A stretch of DNA of 64,000 bases from Pseudomonas sp. GR 6-02 (GTDB lineage: Bacteria; Pseudomonadota; Gammaproteobacteria; Pseudomonadales; Pseudomonadaceae): contig NZ_CP011567.1 in assembly GCF_001655615.1 (NCBI RefSeq), forward strand, positions 3,171,001 through 3,235,000, written 5' to 3'. A program made the position numbers and the translations under genes. The stretch's first letter is position 1; the number at the start of each line of letters is the position of its first letter. The notes below the pieces were generated by a model that saw only the letters and a list, made by a program, of their open reading frames with translations, had not been told where the DNA came from and searched no databases. Shown in pieces: positions 39,847 through 47,867 of the stretch.

Positions 39847-40640
39847 AACTGTCCATACGTCACGACACCACCTACAGCTACGCCGATGAAGTCTGCACCA
39901 GCATTCAGTTCCTGCGTCTGACGCCGCAGAACAGTGAACGCCAGCGCATCCTGGAATGGCACCTGGAACTGCCGCGCCTGGTGCGCAGCCAGTTTGATCC
40001 GTACGGCAACATCCTGCATGTGTTGACGATGGACGAACCCCATGGGGCCTTGGTACTGACAGCTTATGGTCAGGTGGATATCGACTCGGACCGTGAGCTG
40101 GAGCGCGACAGCCAATCGCCTTTGCCGTTTTTGCGCACCAGTAAGCTGACGATTGCGGACGATGCCCTGAATGCCTTCGCCGTGCAGCACTGCGGCATAC
40201 GGCGTGATCGAACGGCGTTGATCGACCTGATGCACGGCCTGGCCGACCATATGGTCTACAACCCGGGCGCAACCACCGTGGACACCACGGCCGCCGAGGC
40301 GTTTGCGGGCGGAGGCGGGGTCTGTCAGGACCACACTCACGCCTTCCTGGCCTGCGCCCGTAGCCTGGGGATTCCTGCGCGTTATGTCTCCGGTTACTTG
40401 TGCACCGAAGATGAAAACCACTTGGCCAGCCATGCCTGGGCCGAAGCCTGGCTCGACGATGGTTGGTACAGCTTCGATGTCACCAACCGGCTGGCCCGGC
40501 CCGAACGCCATCTGAAACTGGCGGTGGGCCTGGACTACCTCGACGCCTGCCCGGTACGTGGCATGCGTCGTGGTGGCGGGGCCGAGTCGATGCTGGCGCG
40601 GGTACAGGTAACGTCGCTGTTTCAGGTTCAGCACCAATAA
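39843..40640 (+). CDS. Transglutaminase-like cysteine protease family protein
   Basis: This 265-aa protein has an N-terminal beta domain (MKLSIRHDTTYSYADEV) and a transglutaminase core with the catalytic triad visible as cysteine in GGGVCQDHTHAF, histidine in ASHAWAEAWL and aspartate in SFDVTN. Relatives in this neighbourhood are thought to cleave or form peptide bonds. It is the third gene of the cluster. Confidence 0.9.
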   Translation: MKLSIRHDTTYSYADEVCTSIQFLRLTPQNSERQRILEWHLELPRLVRSQFDPYGNILHVLTMDEPHGALVLTAYGQVDIDSDRELERDSQSPLPFLRTSKLTIADDALNAFAVQHCGIRRDRTALIDLMHGLADHMVYNPGATTVDTTAAEAFAGGGGVCQDHTHAFLACARSLGIPARYVSGYLCTEDENHLASHAWAEAWLDDGWYSFDVTNRLARPERHLKLAVGLDYLDACPVRGMRRGGGAESMLARVQVTSLFQVQHQ

Positions 40641-40663
40641 GCCTGAAACGTTCATCGTAATTG

Positions 40664-40692
40664 GCCATGCCGTCGGGGAGACGGTATGGCCT
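40664..40692 (+). terminator. Hairpin between the transglutaminase and Anbu genes
   Basis: Twelve-base arms GGCCATGCCGTC and GACGGTATGGCC (one G-U pair) enclose GGGGA and are followed by a short TTT. The stem is strong but the U-tract is weak, so it may attenuate rather than end transcription into the Anbu gene. Confidence 0.5.
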
Positions 40693-40720
40693 TTCATCCA
40701 GAATTCACGAGTAAGCGCAA

Positions 40721-41464
40721 ATGACTTATTGCGTCGCTATGCACCTGGCCGACGGGATGGTGTTCATCTCCGACTCACGGACCAATGCCGGTATCGACCA
40801 GATTTCAACGTTTCGTAAGTTGTTTATTTTCAGCACGCCGGGCGAGCGGCTGATTGTGTTGCAGACCGCGGGCAATCTGGCCACCTCGCAATCGGTGGTG
40901 AACTTGCTCAAGCAGCGTTGCAGTGGGCCTGGCCCGCACCTGTTGAATGTCCGCACACTCTATGACGCCACTGTGCTGGTGGCCGAAACCGTTCGCGAAG
41001 TTGTCGCCCGGGACCGTACCAAGTTGGCCGGCAAGACCGACTTGAGTTGCTCTTTTCTGGTGGGCGGGCAGATCGCGGAGGGGGCGATGGATGTGTACAG
41101 CATTTACCCGCAAGGCAACTTCATTCAGGCGACGGAGGACACGCCTTTCCTGCAATTGGGTGAAAGCAAGTACGGCCGACCGATACTCGATCGCAACCTC
41201 ACGTACCGCACATCACTCGAAGAGGGCCTGCGCTGCGGGCTGATCTCGTTCGACTCGACCATGCGCAGCAACCTGTCGGTGGGTATGCCGCTGGATCTGC
41301 TGGTGTTCAGAAAAGACAGTTTTGGTGGTGCAAAAAGTTATCGCATCACGGCCGACGACCCGTATTTCATGCGTATCCGTATGCAATGGGCCGCCGGACT
41401 GCAAGACATGCTTGCCGCATTGCCGGAGCCGCCTGACGCTTACATGTCGGGGGGCTGCCAATAA
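40721..41464 (+). CDS. Anbu, ancestral beta-type proteasome homologue
   Basis: This 247-aa protein belongs to the Ntn-hydrolase proteasome family. The active-site threonine is residue 2 (MTYCVAMHLADGMVFISDSR) and is exposed simply by removing Met. The proteasome-type aspartate (D18, in ISDSR) and lysine (K33, in FRKLF) are present. Unlike 20S beta subunits it has no propeptide, and no alpha subunit or ATPase gene is nearby. Its neighbours are the three genes usual for Anbu loci. A natural substrate is not known. Confidence 0.9.
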   Translation: MTYCVAMHLADGMVFISDSRTNAGIDQISTFRKLFIFSTPGERLIVLQTAGNLATSQSVVNLLKQRCSGPGPHLLNVRTLYDATVLVAETVREVVARDRTKLAGKTDLSCSFLVGGQIAEGAMDVYSIYPQGNFIQATEDTPFLQLGESKYGRPILDRNLTYRTSLEEGLRCGLISFDSTMRSNLSVGMPLDLLVFRKDSFGGAKSYRITADDPYFMRIRMQWAAGLQDMLAALPEPPDAYMSGGCQ

Positions 41465-41487
41465 AGCGCTGACTCTGCGTCAGCGCT
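41465..41487. terminator. Perfect 9-bp hairpin after the Anbu gene
   Basis: Arms AGCGCTGAC and GTCAGCGCT enclose TCTGC immediately after the Anbu stop codon. It has no U-tract but the stem is perfect, and it could serve converging transcripts from both sides. Confidence 0.55.
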
Positions 41488-41544
41488 GAAGTAAAGCGGC
41501 CGGGCCAGCGATTACCAAGTGCGCGATATCGTGATGTCGATTGG

Positions 41545-41715
41545 CTAAAGCAGCGGAATACTGTAGCTCACGATCAAGCGATTCTGGTCCTGGTCACGCG
41601 CCGCCTCGCTGTTGGACTTGCCGTTGCGCCATCCAAATCCGACACCTTTAAGCGTGCCGGACTGAATCACATAGTCCAGATCAAGCCCACTACGGACGCG
41701 ACGCCAGAGGAGATT
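41545..41715 (-). pseudogene. C-terminal remnant of an OprD-family porin
   Basis: Reading the minus strand gives GLDLDYVIQSGTLKG, then RNGKSN, and finally NRLIVSYSIPLL before a TAG stop at 41545-41547. This is the standard last-strand ending of an OprD-type outer-membrane porin. Going upstream the homology fades and the frame meets a TAA within about 60 codons. The remaining 370-odd residues and the start are missing. It likely belonged to the catabolic region now starting with the GntR gene. Confidence 0.75.
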
Positions 41716-41858
41716 TTAGAACAGGCTGAGCGGGTAGGGCTCACTCGGATTGAGGCAGTGGGTCATTCCAGTTGACCTAGGCTCACCCACCTTTCGTCAG
41801 CGAGATCAGCAACCCTTGTTGACAGAAAAATGCATCAGGAGAATACTCGCCTCAAGAT

Positions 41859-41870
41859 TCATATATATGA
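41859..41870. promoter_or_regulatory. 12-bp palindrome before the GntR gene
   Basis: TCATATATATGA is a perfect palindrome 26-37 bases before the GntR start codon, where an autoregulatory operator would be expected. The AT-rich core could also be part of a promoter. Confidence 0.35.
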
Positions 41871-41895
41871 CTAGATAACAAGGTGAATAAAGTCG

Positions 41896-42627
41896 ATGAA
41901 CTCCTTATCCAGCGATGTCCGGCTACCGCTTTATCAGCGCCTGCGAGATCAGTTGGCTGAACAGATTGCCAACAATCGTTGGCGTCCCGGGGAGGCCATT
42001 CCCACCGAGGCTGCACTTTCAGCGGAGTACCAACTGTCCACTGGCACCGTACGCAAAGCGGTTGACGCGCTGGTCAGTGAGGGCGTTCTTGAGCGTCAGC
42101 AAGGTCGAGGCACCTTCGTTCGCCGGCCGCAGTTTCAATCGTCACTGTTCCGATTTTTCCGCTTCCAGACCGCTGCGGGCGAGCGCCAGGTGCCGGAGAG
42201 TCGCATCTTGTCGATTGAGCCGGTGGCCGCACCCTCGGCGGTGGCCCAAACGTTAGGCCTGCCAATCGACGCACCGGTTATTCGCATTGTTCGCGTACGT
42301 CTTCTCGATATTCAGCCGGTACTTGCCGAAGAAATCTGGCTACCTCGCAGCCGGTTTCAGCCGCTGCTGGAGATCGACCTGAGTCGAAAAGGGCCGCTGT
42401 TGTATCCGATTTACGAAGAAGTCTGCGGTCAGGTCGTCGCTTCTGCCGAAGAAACACTCACCGCCGAGTCTGTAAACGACGTGCATGCGCGATTGCTGCA
42501 AGTAGCGGTCAACAGTCCCGTGGTGGTGATCGAGCGTCTGGCGCGTGACTACGCCGGGACGCCTCTGGAATGGCGTCGCTCCCGTGGGCATGCCCAGCAT
42601 TTCCGTTACAGCGTGGATATTCGCTAG
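41896..42627 (+). CDS. GntR-family (HutC-type) transcriptional regulator
   Basis: This 243-aa regulator has an N-terminal winged helix (LRDQLAEQIANNRWRPGEAIPTE, then LSTGTVRKAVDALVSEG) and a C-terminal UTRA ligand-binding domain (about residues 90-235). It is followed on the same strand by MFS, amidohydrolase and GntP genes, so it probably senses the compound they handle. A palindrome just upstream suggests autoregulation. Confidence 0.87.
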   Translation: MNSLSSDVRLPLYQRLRDQLAEQIANNRWRPGEAIPTEAALSAEYQLSTGTVRKAVDALVSEGVLERQQGRGTFVRRPQFQSSLFRFFRFQTAAGERQVPESRILSIEPVAAPSAVAQTLGLPIDAPVIRIVRVRLLDIQPVLAEEIWLPRSRFQPLLEIDLSRKGPLLYPIYEEVCGQVVASAEETLTAESVNDVHARLLQVAVNSPVVVIERLARDYAGTPLEWRRSRGHAQHFRYSVDIR

Positions 42628-42763
42628 CGCCTTGCCTCAATAGCGGATCGCTCATCGGCGCCTGATCTGCGCCGTCTTCATCGTCTTGCTTGCCATGCCT
42701 GGCCTCGTAGCGGCGCGGTTCGCTTTCGGCTGCCTCACGTTTCACTTATAAGGATAAGAAATC

Positions 42764-44053
42764 ATGTTCAGCTGGTATCGCCAAGTCACTCCTCGGGAGC
42801 GCAAAACATTCTGGGCCTGCTTCGGCGGATGGTCGCTGGATGCTCTGGAAGTACAAATGTTCGGCCTGGCCATTCCGGCGTTGATCGCTGCGTTCGCACT
42901 GACCAAGGGCGATGCCGGGCTGATCAGCGGCGTCACGCTGGTCACTTCGGCCATCGGCGGATGGGTAGGGGGGACGTTGTCCGACCGCTACGGCCGGGTG
43001 CGTACGTTGCAGTGGATGATTCTGTGGTTCTCCTTCTTCACCTTTCTGTCCGCCTTCGTCACAGGGTTCCATCAGTTGCTGATGGTCAAGGCACTGCAAG
43101 GCTTCGGCATTGGCGGTGAGTGGGCCGCCGGCGCGGTATTGATGGCAGAAACCATCAACCCGAAATACCGCGGCAAAGTGATGGGCACTGTGCAAAGTGC
43201 CTGGGCGGTCGGTTGGGGGCTGGCGGTCGGGGTATTTGCGCTGATTTATACGTTCGTACCGCAAGACATGGCCTGGCGTGTGATGTTTATCGTAGGCCTG
43301 CTGCCCTCGTTCCTGATCCTCTGGGTACGGCGTAATGTCGAGGAGCCTGACAGCTTCCAACGTTTGCAGAAAGAACACGCCATTCCACAGAGCTTCTTCA
43401 AATCCCTGGCCGGTATTTTCCGACCTGAACTGCTCCGCGTAACGCTGTTCGGCGGGTTATTGGGCTTGGGCGCACACGGCGGATACCACGCGGTGATGAC
43501 TTGGCTGCCGACATTCCTCAAGACCGAACGCAACCTGTCGGTGCTGAACTCCGGTGGCTACCTGGCCGTGATCATCTTTGCCTTCTGGTGTGGCTGCGTT
43601 GTTAGCGGATTCTTGATCGACCGTATTGGCCGCCGCAAAAACATCGTGTTGTTCGCGTTGTGCTGTGTCGTCACCGTGCAGTGTTATGTGTTCCTGCCGC
43701 TGACCAATACCCAGATGCTGTTTCTGGGGTTCCCGCTCGGCTTCTTCGCGGCCGGTATTCCAGCGAGCCTCGGCGCGTTGTTCAACGAGCTGTACCCGGC
43801 AGACGTGCGCGGCGCCGGCGTCGGCTTCTGCTACAACTTTGGCCGAGTGCTTTCCGCGGTGTTCCCGTTCCTGGTCGGTCACATGAGCGACTCCATGTCG
43901 CTTGGGTCTGCGATTGGTATCGACGCCGGGATTGCCTATGGCGTGGCGGTGATCGCGGCACTTTGTCTGCCGGAAACCCGTGGACGCAGCCTCGAAGCCT
44001 CGAGTGCATCGGTGCCAGCAACGGTCAACGGCAACGAGAGTGCGCGGGCCTGA
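42764..44053 (+). CDS. MFS transporter, organic acid type
   Basis: This 429-aa protein has 12 predicted membrane helices and the MFS loop motif GGTLSDRYGRVRTLQ near residue 70, with ALQGFGIGGEWAAGAVLMAE near 110, typical of the sialate/aromatic-acid proton symporter branch. It lies 137 bases after the GntR gene and 19 bases before the amidohydrolase. The substrate is probably the acid cleaved by that hydrolase. Confidence 0.87.
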   Translation: MFSWYRQVTPRERKTFWACFGGWSLDALEVQMFGLAIPALIAAFALTKGDAGLISGVTLVTSAIGGWVGGTLSDRYGRVRTLQWMILWFSFFTFLSAFVTGFHQLLMVKALQGFGIGGEWAAGAVLMAETINPKYRGKVMGTVQSAWAVGWGLAVGVFALIYTFVPQDMAWRVMFIVGLLPSFLILWVRRNVEEPDSFQRLQKEHAIPQSFFKSLAGIFRPELLRVTLFGGLLGLGAHGGYHAVMTWLPTFLKTERNLSVLNSGGYLAVIIFAFWCGCVVSGFLIDRIGRRKNIVLFALCCVVTVQCYVFLPLTNTQMLFLGFPLGFFAAGIPASLGALFNELYPADVRGAGVGFCYNFGRVLSAVFPFLVGHMSDSMSLGSAIGIDAGIAYGVAVIAALCLPETRGRSLEASSASVPATVNGNESARA

Positions 44054-44072
44054 TGCCCTTTACCTTCTATAG

Positions 44073-44927
44073 ATGAACGCTATGACTGACACCTGTTCTA
44101 CGCCGATCACCGGCATCGACTCCCATGCTCATGTGTTTAGCCGTGATCTATGCCTGGTCGGTGCACGGCGCTATACCCCTGATTACGACGCCACGCTTGA
44201 GCAGTATCTGACGCACTTGCACGCTCATGGTCTGAGTCATGGCGTATTGGTGCAACCGAGCTTTCTCGGCACCGACAATAGCTACCTGCTGGCGGCATTG
44301 AAGCAAGCGCCGGAGCAGTTGCGAGGAGTGGTTGTGCTGGAGCCAGGCGTCAGTCGCGCCATGTTGAATGACATGGATCACCTGGGCGTGGTCGGCGTTC
44401 GCTTGAACCTTATGGGTAAGGCGTTACCTGATTTTCGTAACAGTGCCTGGAGAGAGTTTTTTAGCCACATTGCTGATCTTGACTGGCATGTCGAGTTGCA
44501 TAGGGAGGTAAAGGATCTGCCGGGACTGATCCATCAATTGACGCCGTTCGGTTTGAAGTTGGTGATTGATCACTTTGGTCGGCCGGATGCCAATTCGGGC
44601 GTCGATCAGCCCGGCTTTTGCGAGTTACTGGAGTTGGGATCGAAAGGTTCGATCTGGATGAAGGTATCGGGAATCTATCGTTTGGGAGGTACGCCGCAAC
44701 AGAACATCAATTTCGCTCGAATGGCATTACCGCTGCTGGAACAAAGTTTCGGCCTTCGCCAGTTGGTGTGGGGCAGCGACTGGCCGCATACGCAGCATGA
44801 GCAAAGCATCGGTTTCAGCACCGTAGTCGATCAGTTGCAAGCCCTGGAGTGTTCGACGCAGGTTAGCTATTCGTTGCTGGTGCAAGTCCCTCGAAGGTTA
44901 TTCGGTTTTGCGAAAGGCGAAAGCTGA
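44073..44927 (+). CDS. Amidohydrolase, PDC-lactonase-like (COG3618)
   Basis: This 284-aa TIM-barrel metal hydrolase starts near the HxH motif GIDSHAHVF and ends with WGSDWPHTQHE, the C-terminal motif of the LigI/COG3618 group that opens lactones of dicarboxylic acids or sugar acids. An in-frame ATG at 44082 is an alternative start; neither has a strong Shine-Dalgarno. Between two transporters and a GntR regulator, it should be the enzyme of a small sugar-acid or lactone pathway. Confidence 0.83.
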   Translation: MNAMTDTCSTPITGIDSHAHVFSRDLCLVGARRYTPDYDATLEQYLTHLHAHGLSHGVLVQPSFLGTDNSYLLAALKQAPEQLRGVVVLEPGVSRAMLNDMDHLGVVGVRLNLMGKALPDFRNSAWREFFSHIADLDWHVELHREVKDLPGLIHQLTPFGLKLVIDHFGRPDANSGVDQPGFCELLELGSKGSIWMKVSGIYRLGGTPQQNINFARMALPLLEQSFGLRQLVWGSDWPHTQHEQSIGFSTVVDQLQALECSTQVSYSLLVQVPRRLFGFAKGES

Positions 44928-45083
44928 AATTTACGCCTGCATTTGCAGATGACCATTCATCTCACCCATTTAAACGAATACATACAGAACATTCGAAGTG
45001 CGACCGTTGCAGTAAAACCTATCGTGGCTCATCGAGAGTTCTGTGTAATAGCAGCATATTCCAATTACAAGAGAGTAGATTCC

Positions 45084-45227
45084 ATGAACACGTCATCCAA
45101 TGCCGAAGTTGAAAGCACCCAAACGATGTTTGGTTTATTGCGTGCGCCGACAGGCGTTACGGTTTCAAACTTCTCTTTCAAATCTGAGTGCAGTTTGAGC
45201 GCCAGCCCAGCCGAGATCCTTTCATGA
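45084..45227 (+). CDS. Possible 47-aa leader peptide overlapping the GntP start
   Basis: The ATG at 45084 follows GAGAG and the frame ends TGA at 45225-45227, overlapping the GntP start codon as ATGA. The peptide has no known domain. The precise overlap is the only support for it being translated: it could couple translation of the permease. The same frame opens further upstream to 44943, but no good start is there. The 156 bases before it hold nothing recognisable. Confidence 0.3.
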   Translation: MNTSSNAEVESTQTMFGLLRAPTGVTVSNFSFKSECSLSASPAEILS

Positions 45228-46609
45228 CTCCCTTAGATGTAGACCTCTTACTGACCGCATTGGTGAGCGTCCTGGTGCTGGTGGCGCTCATCGTGTCGCG
45301 TCTCAAAATGCACCCGCTCCTGGCCTTGCTAGTAGTTTCCGTTGGCGTTGGCTTTGCAACCAGTATGGAACCAGAAACCATAGTCTCCCACTTGATCACC
45401 GGCGTCGGAAAGACACTGGGGGCAGTAGGGGTCGTAATCGCGCTTGGAGCGATGCTAGGCAAAATTCTTGCTGACGCAGGTGTCACAGAGCAGGTCGCCG
45501 AGGTCATCCTCAAGCGAACATCGGATCGGATGATACCTTGGGCCATGATGATGGTTGCATTTGTAATTGGCATTCCCATGTTTTTCGAGGTGGGCTTGGT
45601 GATCATGCTGCCGCTGATATTCAGCGTGGCGCGAAAGCTGGAAAGCCAGGCTCGCTTCAAAGGTTCAGCCTATGTGTATGTGGGTGTTCCGGTGATTGCG
45701 GCACTTGCAGCCATGCACGGGATGGTACCGCCGCACCCTGGCCCCTTGACGGCCATCGCCGCGCTCAAAACCTCGGTTGGGCCCACAATGCTCTATGGCT
45801 TCCTTGCGGCTATTCCTGCAATGATTTTAGGCGGCCCGCTTTATGGCGCATTCATTTCGCCGCGCATGAGCACTCGGCCCGATCAGGTTTTGCTAGATCA
45901 GTTCACCCTGGCTGAAAAAGCCGACGATCAACCAAGCACCAGCGTATGCCTTGGCGTGCTGGCAGCCTTGCTACCGGCGATCCTGATGCTGATTCATGCC
46001 GTCGCTGAGATGGTATTACCCAAGGACAATGCGATCCTGAAAATGGCTAGTTTCTTGGGCAATCCCCTGATCGCCATGCTCCTGGGCGTGCTGTTCGCAG
46101 GGGCAAGTCTGGTACTCGCGCGGGGCGGCGATGCGGGGCAATTGCGCGAATCCCTGGGCAAGAGCCTCAAGCCAATCGCCTCAATCATCATGATCATCGC
46201 CGGCGGTGGTGCCTTTCAGGAGCTGTTGACCAGCGCCAAGGTGGGCGATGCCATTGTGCACCTGACTCAGCAGTCTGCGTTCCCTCCGCTGATCTTGGGT
46301 TGGTTGATCGCGATGTTGCTCTCGGTATCTACCGGTTCTGCCACTGTCGGTATCGTTGGTGCTGCTGGCTTGCTGGCGCCGCTTGCAGGTGCTGATCCCA
46401 GCCTCAACCTGCCTCTGCTTGCCTTGTCCATAGGCTGCGGCTCGCTGTTCTTCAACTATGCGAACCACGCGGGCTTCTGGATGGTGAAGGAATCCTTCGG
46501 CATGACTATGGGCGAAGCCACCAAGACCATTTCGGTGGTTCAATCCATCGTAGCCGTGGTCGGTTTGATTGTGGTGTTGATGTTGAATGCGGCTGTCACG
46601 GTGGTTTGA
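45224..46609 (+). CDS. GntP-family gluconate-type permease
   Basis: This 461-aa protein has about 12-14 membrane helices and GntP hallmarks: LGAMLGKILADAG near 80, MHGMVPPHPGPLTA near 170, and GCGSLFFNYANHAGFW near 415. Members import gluconate, other hexonates or related acids. The ATG at 45224 replaces a longer start at 45188. Together with the MFS gene it gives the cluster two importers, perhaps for a lactone and its acid form. Confidence 0.88.
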   Translation: MTPLDVDLLLTALVSVLVLVALIVSRLKMHPLLALLVVSVGVGFATSMEPETIVSHLITGVGKTLGAVGVVIALGAMLGKILADAGVTEQVAEVILKRTSDRMIPWAMMMVAFVIGIPMFFEVGLVIMLPLIFSVARKLESQARFKGSAYVYVGVPVIAALAAMHGMVPPHPGPLTAIAALKTSVGPTMLYGFLAAIPAMILGGPLYGAFISPRMSTRPDQVLLDQFTLAEKADDQPSTSVCLGVLAALLPAILMLIHAVAEMVLPKDNAILKMASFLGNPLIAMLLGVLFAGASLVLARGGDAGQLRESLGKSLKPIASIIMIIAGGGAFQELLTSAKVGDAIVHLTQQSAFPPLILGWLIAMLLSVSTGSATVGIVGAAGLLAPLAGADPSLNLPLLALSIGCGSLFFNYANHAGFWMVKESFGMTMGEATKTISVVQSIVAVVGLIVVLMLNAAVTVV

Positions 46610-46711
46610 GTCAGGATCTGTTCGCAGTTAGTAACCCTGCCCGAACGAGTTAGCCGAGGGGGGGAGATAGAGTTACGCTCCACAGGGTGTTTTACTCGGC
46701 TCTAACCCTAA

Positions 46712-46789
46712 AGTGTCGGCACGCATAAGCCCCGCCAGGTGAAGGTCTACAAAAAACCTCACACAGGCGAAGTTGTAGAAACGAAGGGC
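46712..46789 (+). pseudogene. MvaT/MvaU (H-NS-like) C-terminal fragment
   Basis: In frame, 46727-46786 reads KPRQVKVYKKPHTGEVVETK, the DNA-binding part of the Pseudomonas H-NS-like proteins MvaT and MvaU. The following GNHK segment and the end of the domain are absent, and a TAA lies in frame upstream at 46709. What remains is about 25 codons of a gene of roughly 120. It joins directly to a hairpin at 46784-46804. Confidence 0.65.
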
Positions 46790-46805
46790 CCTTCAAGGGC
46801 CCTTT
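46784..46805. terminator. GC-rich hairpin, probable terminator
   Basis: Arms AAGGGCCC and GGGCCCTT enclose a 5-base loop and are followed by TTTGTTG. It may terminate the GntP transcript about 175 bases past its stop or be left from the MvaT gene's 3' end. Confidence 0.6.
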
Positions 46806-46957
46806 GTTGTATGCGCTTTCGAAATTGTTCAGATTAATGATCTATGAAAAAAGGAAAAGGGGGTGGAAACGGTTTTACTGTCAACTCAGGAGGGACAATA
46901 CCTCAGAGCCTACGCATGTGGTCTGTCCCGGTATTAGTAGAGTGAAGAGGGGGCAGG

Positions 46958-47078
46958 AACGATAACGGTGGAGGTCGAGATCGTAGACCAAGATGTCGAC
47001 TACGCGAACCGGATTGGCATCGTGGGCATAGTCATCAAGGCTCTCGGGAAGTAAAGGTGTCTTGGCCTCGATGTTCAC
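46958..47078 (-). pseudogene. Transposase N-terminal remnant (IS1182-like)
   Basis: The minus strand reads MNIEAKTPLLPESLDDYA, then NPVRVVDILV and LDLHRY. This matches the opening of IS1182-group transposases (LLPESLDDY followed by NPVRVVD). Similarity stops after about 40 residues; the frame runs on to 46881 in unrelated sequence. No inverted repeats or target duplications were found, so it is a relic, not a mobile element. Confidence 0.6.
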
Positions 47079-47310
47079 ATTGGATAAAGCGCTTCATAGG
47101 CGATCCCTGCGACGAAACCCTCAAAAACCATAGCAAGTGTTCGCGACGGCGTTTTTACATACTCTGGGCCAGATCATTCAGAAACCGTCAAAATGCCTTT
47201 TTCCTGCCTCGCGCCCACGACTTTGTTGATTAGTTCATCCCAAGGTGGCGTTGAAGGGAACAGCTCAATCAGAAATGCGAGGAATGCCTGTCAAATCCCA
47301 AATCGGCTTT

Positions 47311-47457
47311 AGGGGCGCTGATGATTTCACGGGTGGCTCGGGCTTGGACCTATCCACCGTCGAACGTGTTGTAGATCACCTTGGATGGGGCATTCGACAT
47401 GAGCCCAATCCGAATGGCGGTAGCCGCTTCACCTTGCAGCTTCCCGATAGCGTGTAG
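47311..47457 (+). pseudogene. Histidine-kinase C-terminal remnant
   Basis: The frame ending TAG at 47455-47457 reads ADDFTGGSGLDLSTVERVV, then HLGWGIRHEPNPNGGSRF. This is the G2 box and last strand of a sensor kinase ATPase domain, with the usual GSGLGLSIV altered to GSGLDLSTV. The rest of the kinase is missing. A 70-codon open frame starting at 47245 covers it. Confidence 0.65.
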
Positions 47458-47867
47458 TTTTCCATCGACAGTAAAATCGACACACCGCACGCACATAGGT
47501 TGATTCATCAGAGATCGTCCTGCATTTTCCACCACAAGCAAGAGCATCGAATGAAAGGGATCCTCGAAAACCTGCGTCCGCTGGACTAATCTTGAAATAT
47601 AATGTGGTCGATAGTAGGAATGTTCGGATGGTTGTGCGATTCATTACTCTTTGAATTTATTGTTTTTTTAGAAAAATATTACATATCCATGTTGCGATAA
47701 GTCGAAATCCGGTTTTGTTGCATGAAATTACTTGTTCATACGCAACACTTTTGGGCTAACTGACGCGAGAATTGGATAAGTAATTGAGGCTAATGTTGCT
47801 GTTCCCGAAGCCTATCGTCCGATCTGCCGCTTTCGACCCAATTTGAGTGCATGCACACTGGATACGT
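47458..47867. other. AT-rich intergenic stretch
   Basis: These 410 bases lie downstream of the first AraC gene and hold no plausible gene. The part from about 47580 to 47770 is much more AT-rich than the surroundings. An interrupted dyad (GTTGC-ATGAA and TTCAT-AC-GCAAC) spans 47717-47746. Confidence 0.5.

Noticed and set aside
46881..46957. C-terminal part of the transposase-like frame
   Set aside because: Similarity to IS1182 transposases ends near residue 40, so the remaining codons are fortuitous open frame rather than gene.
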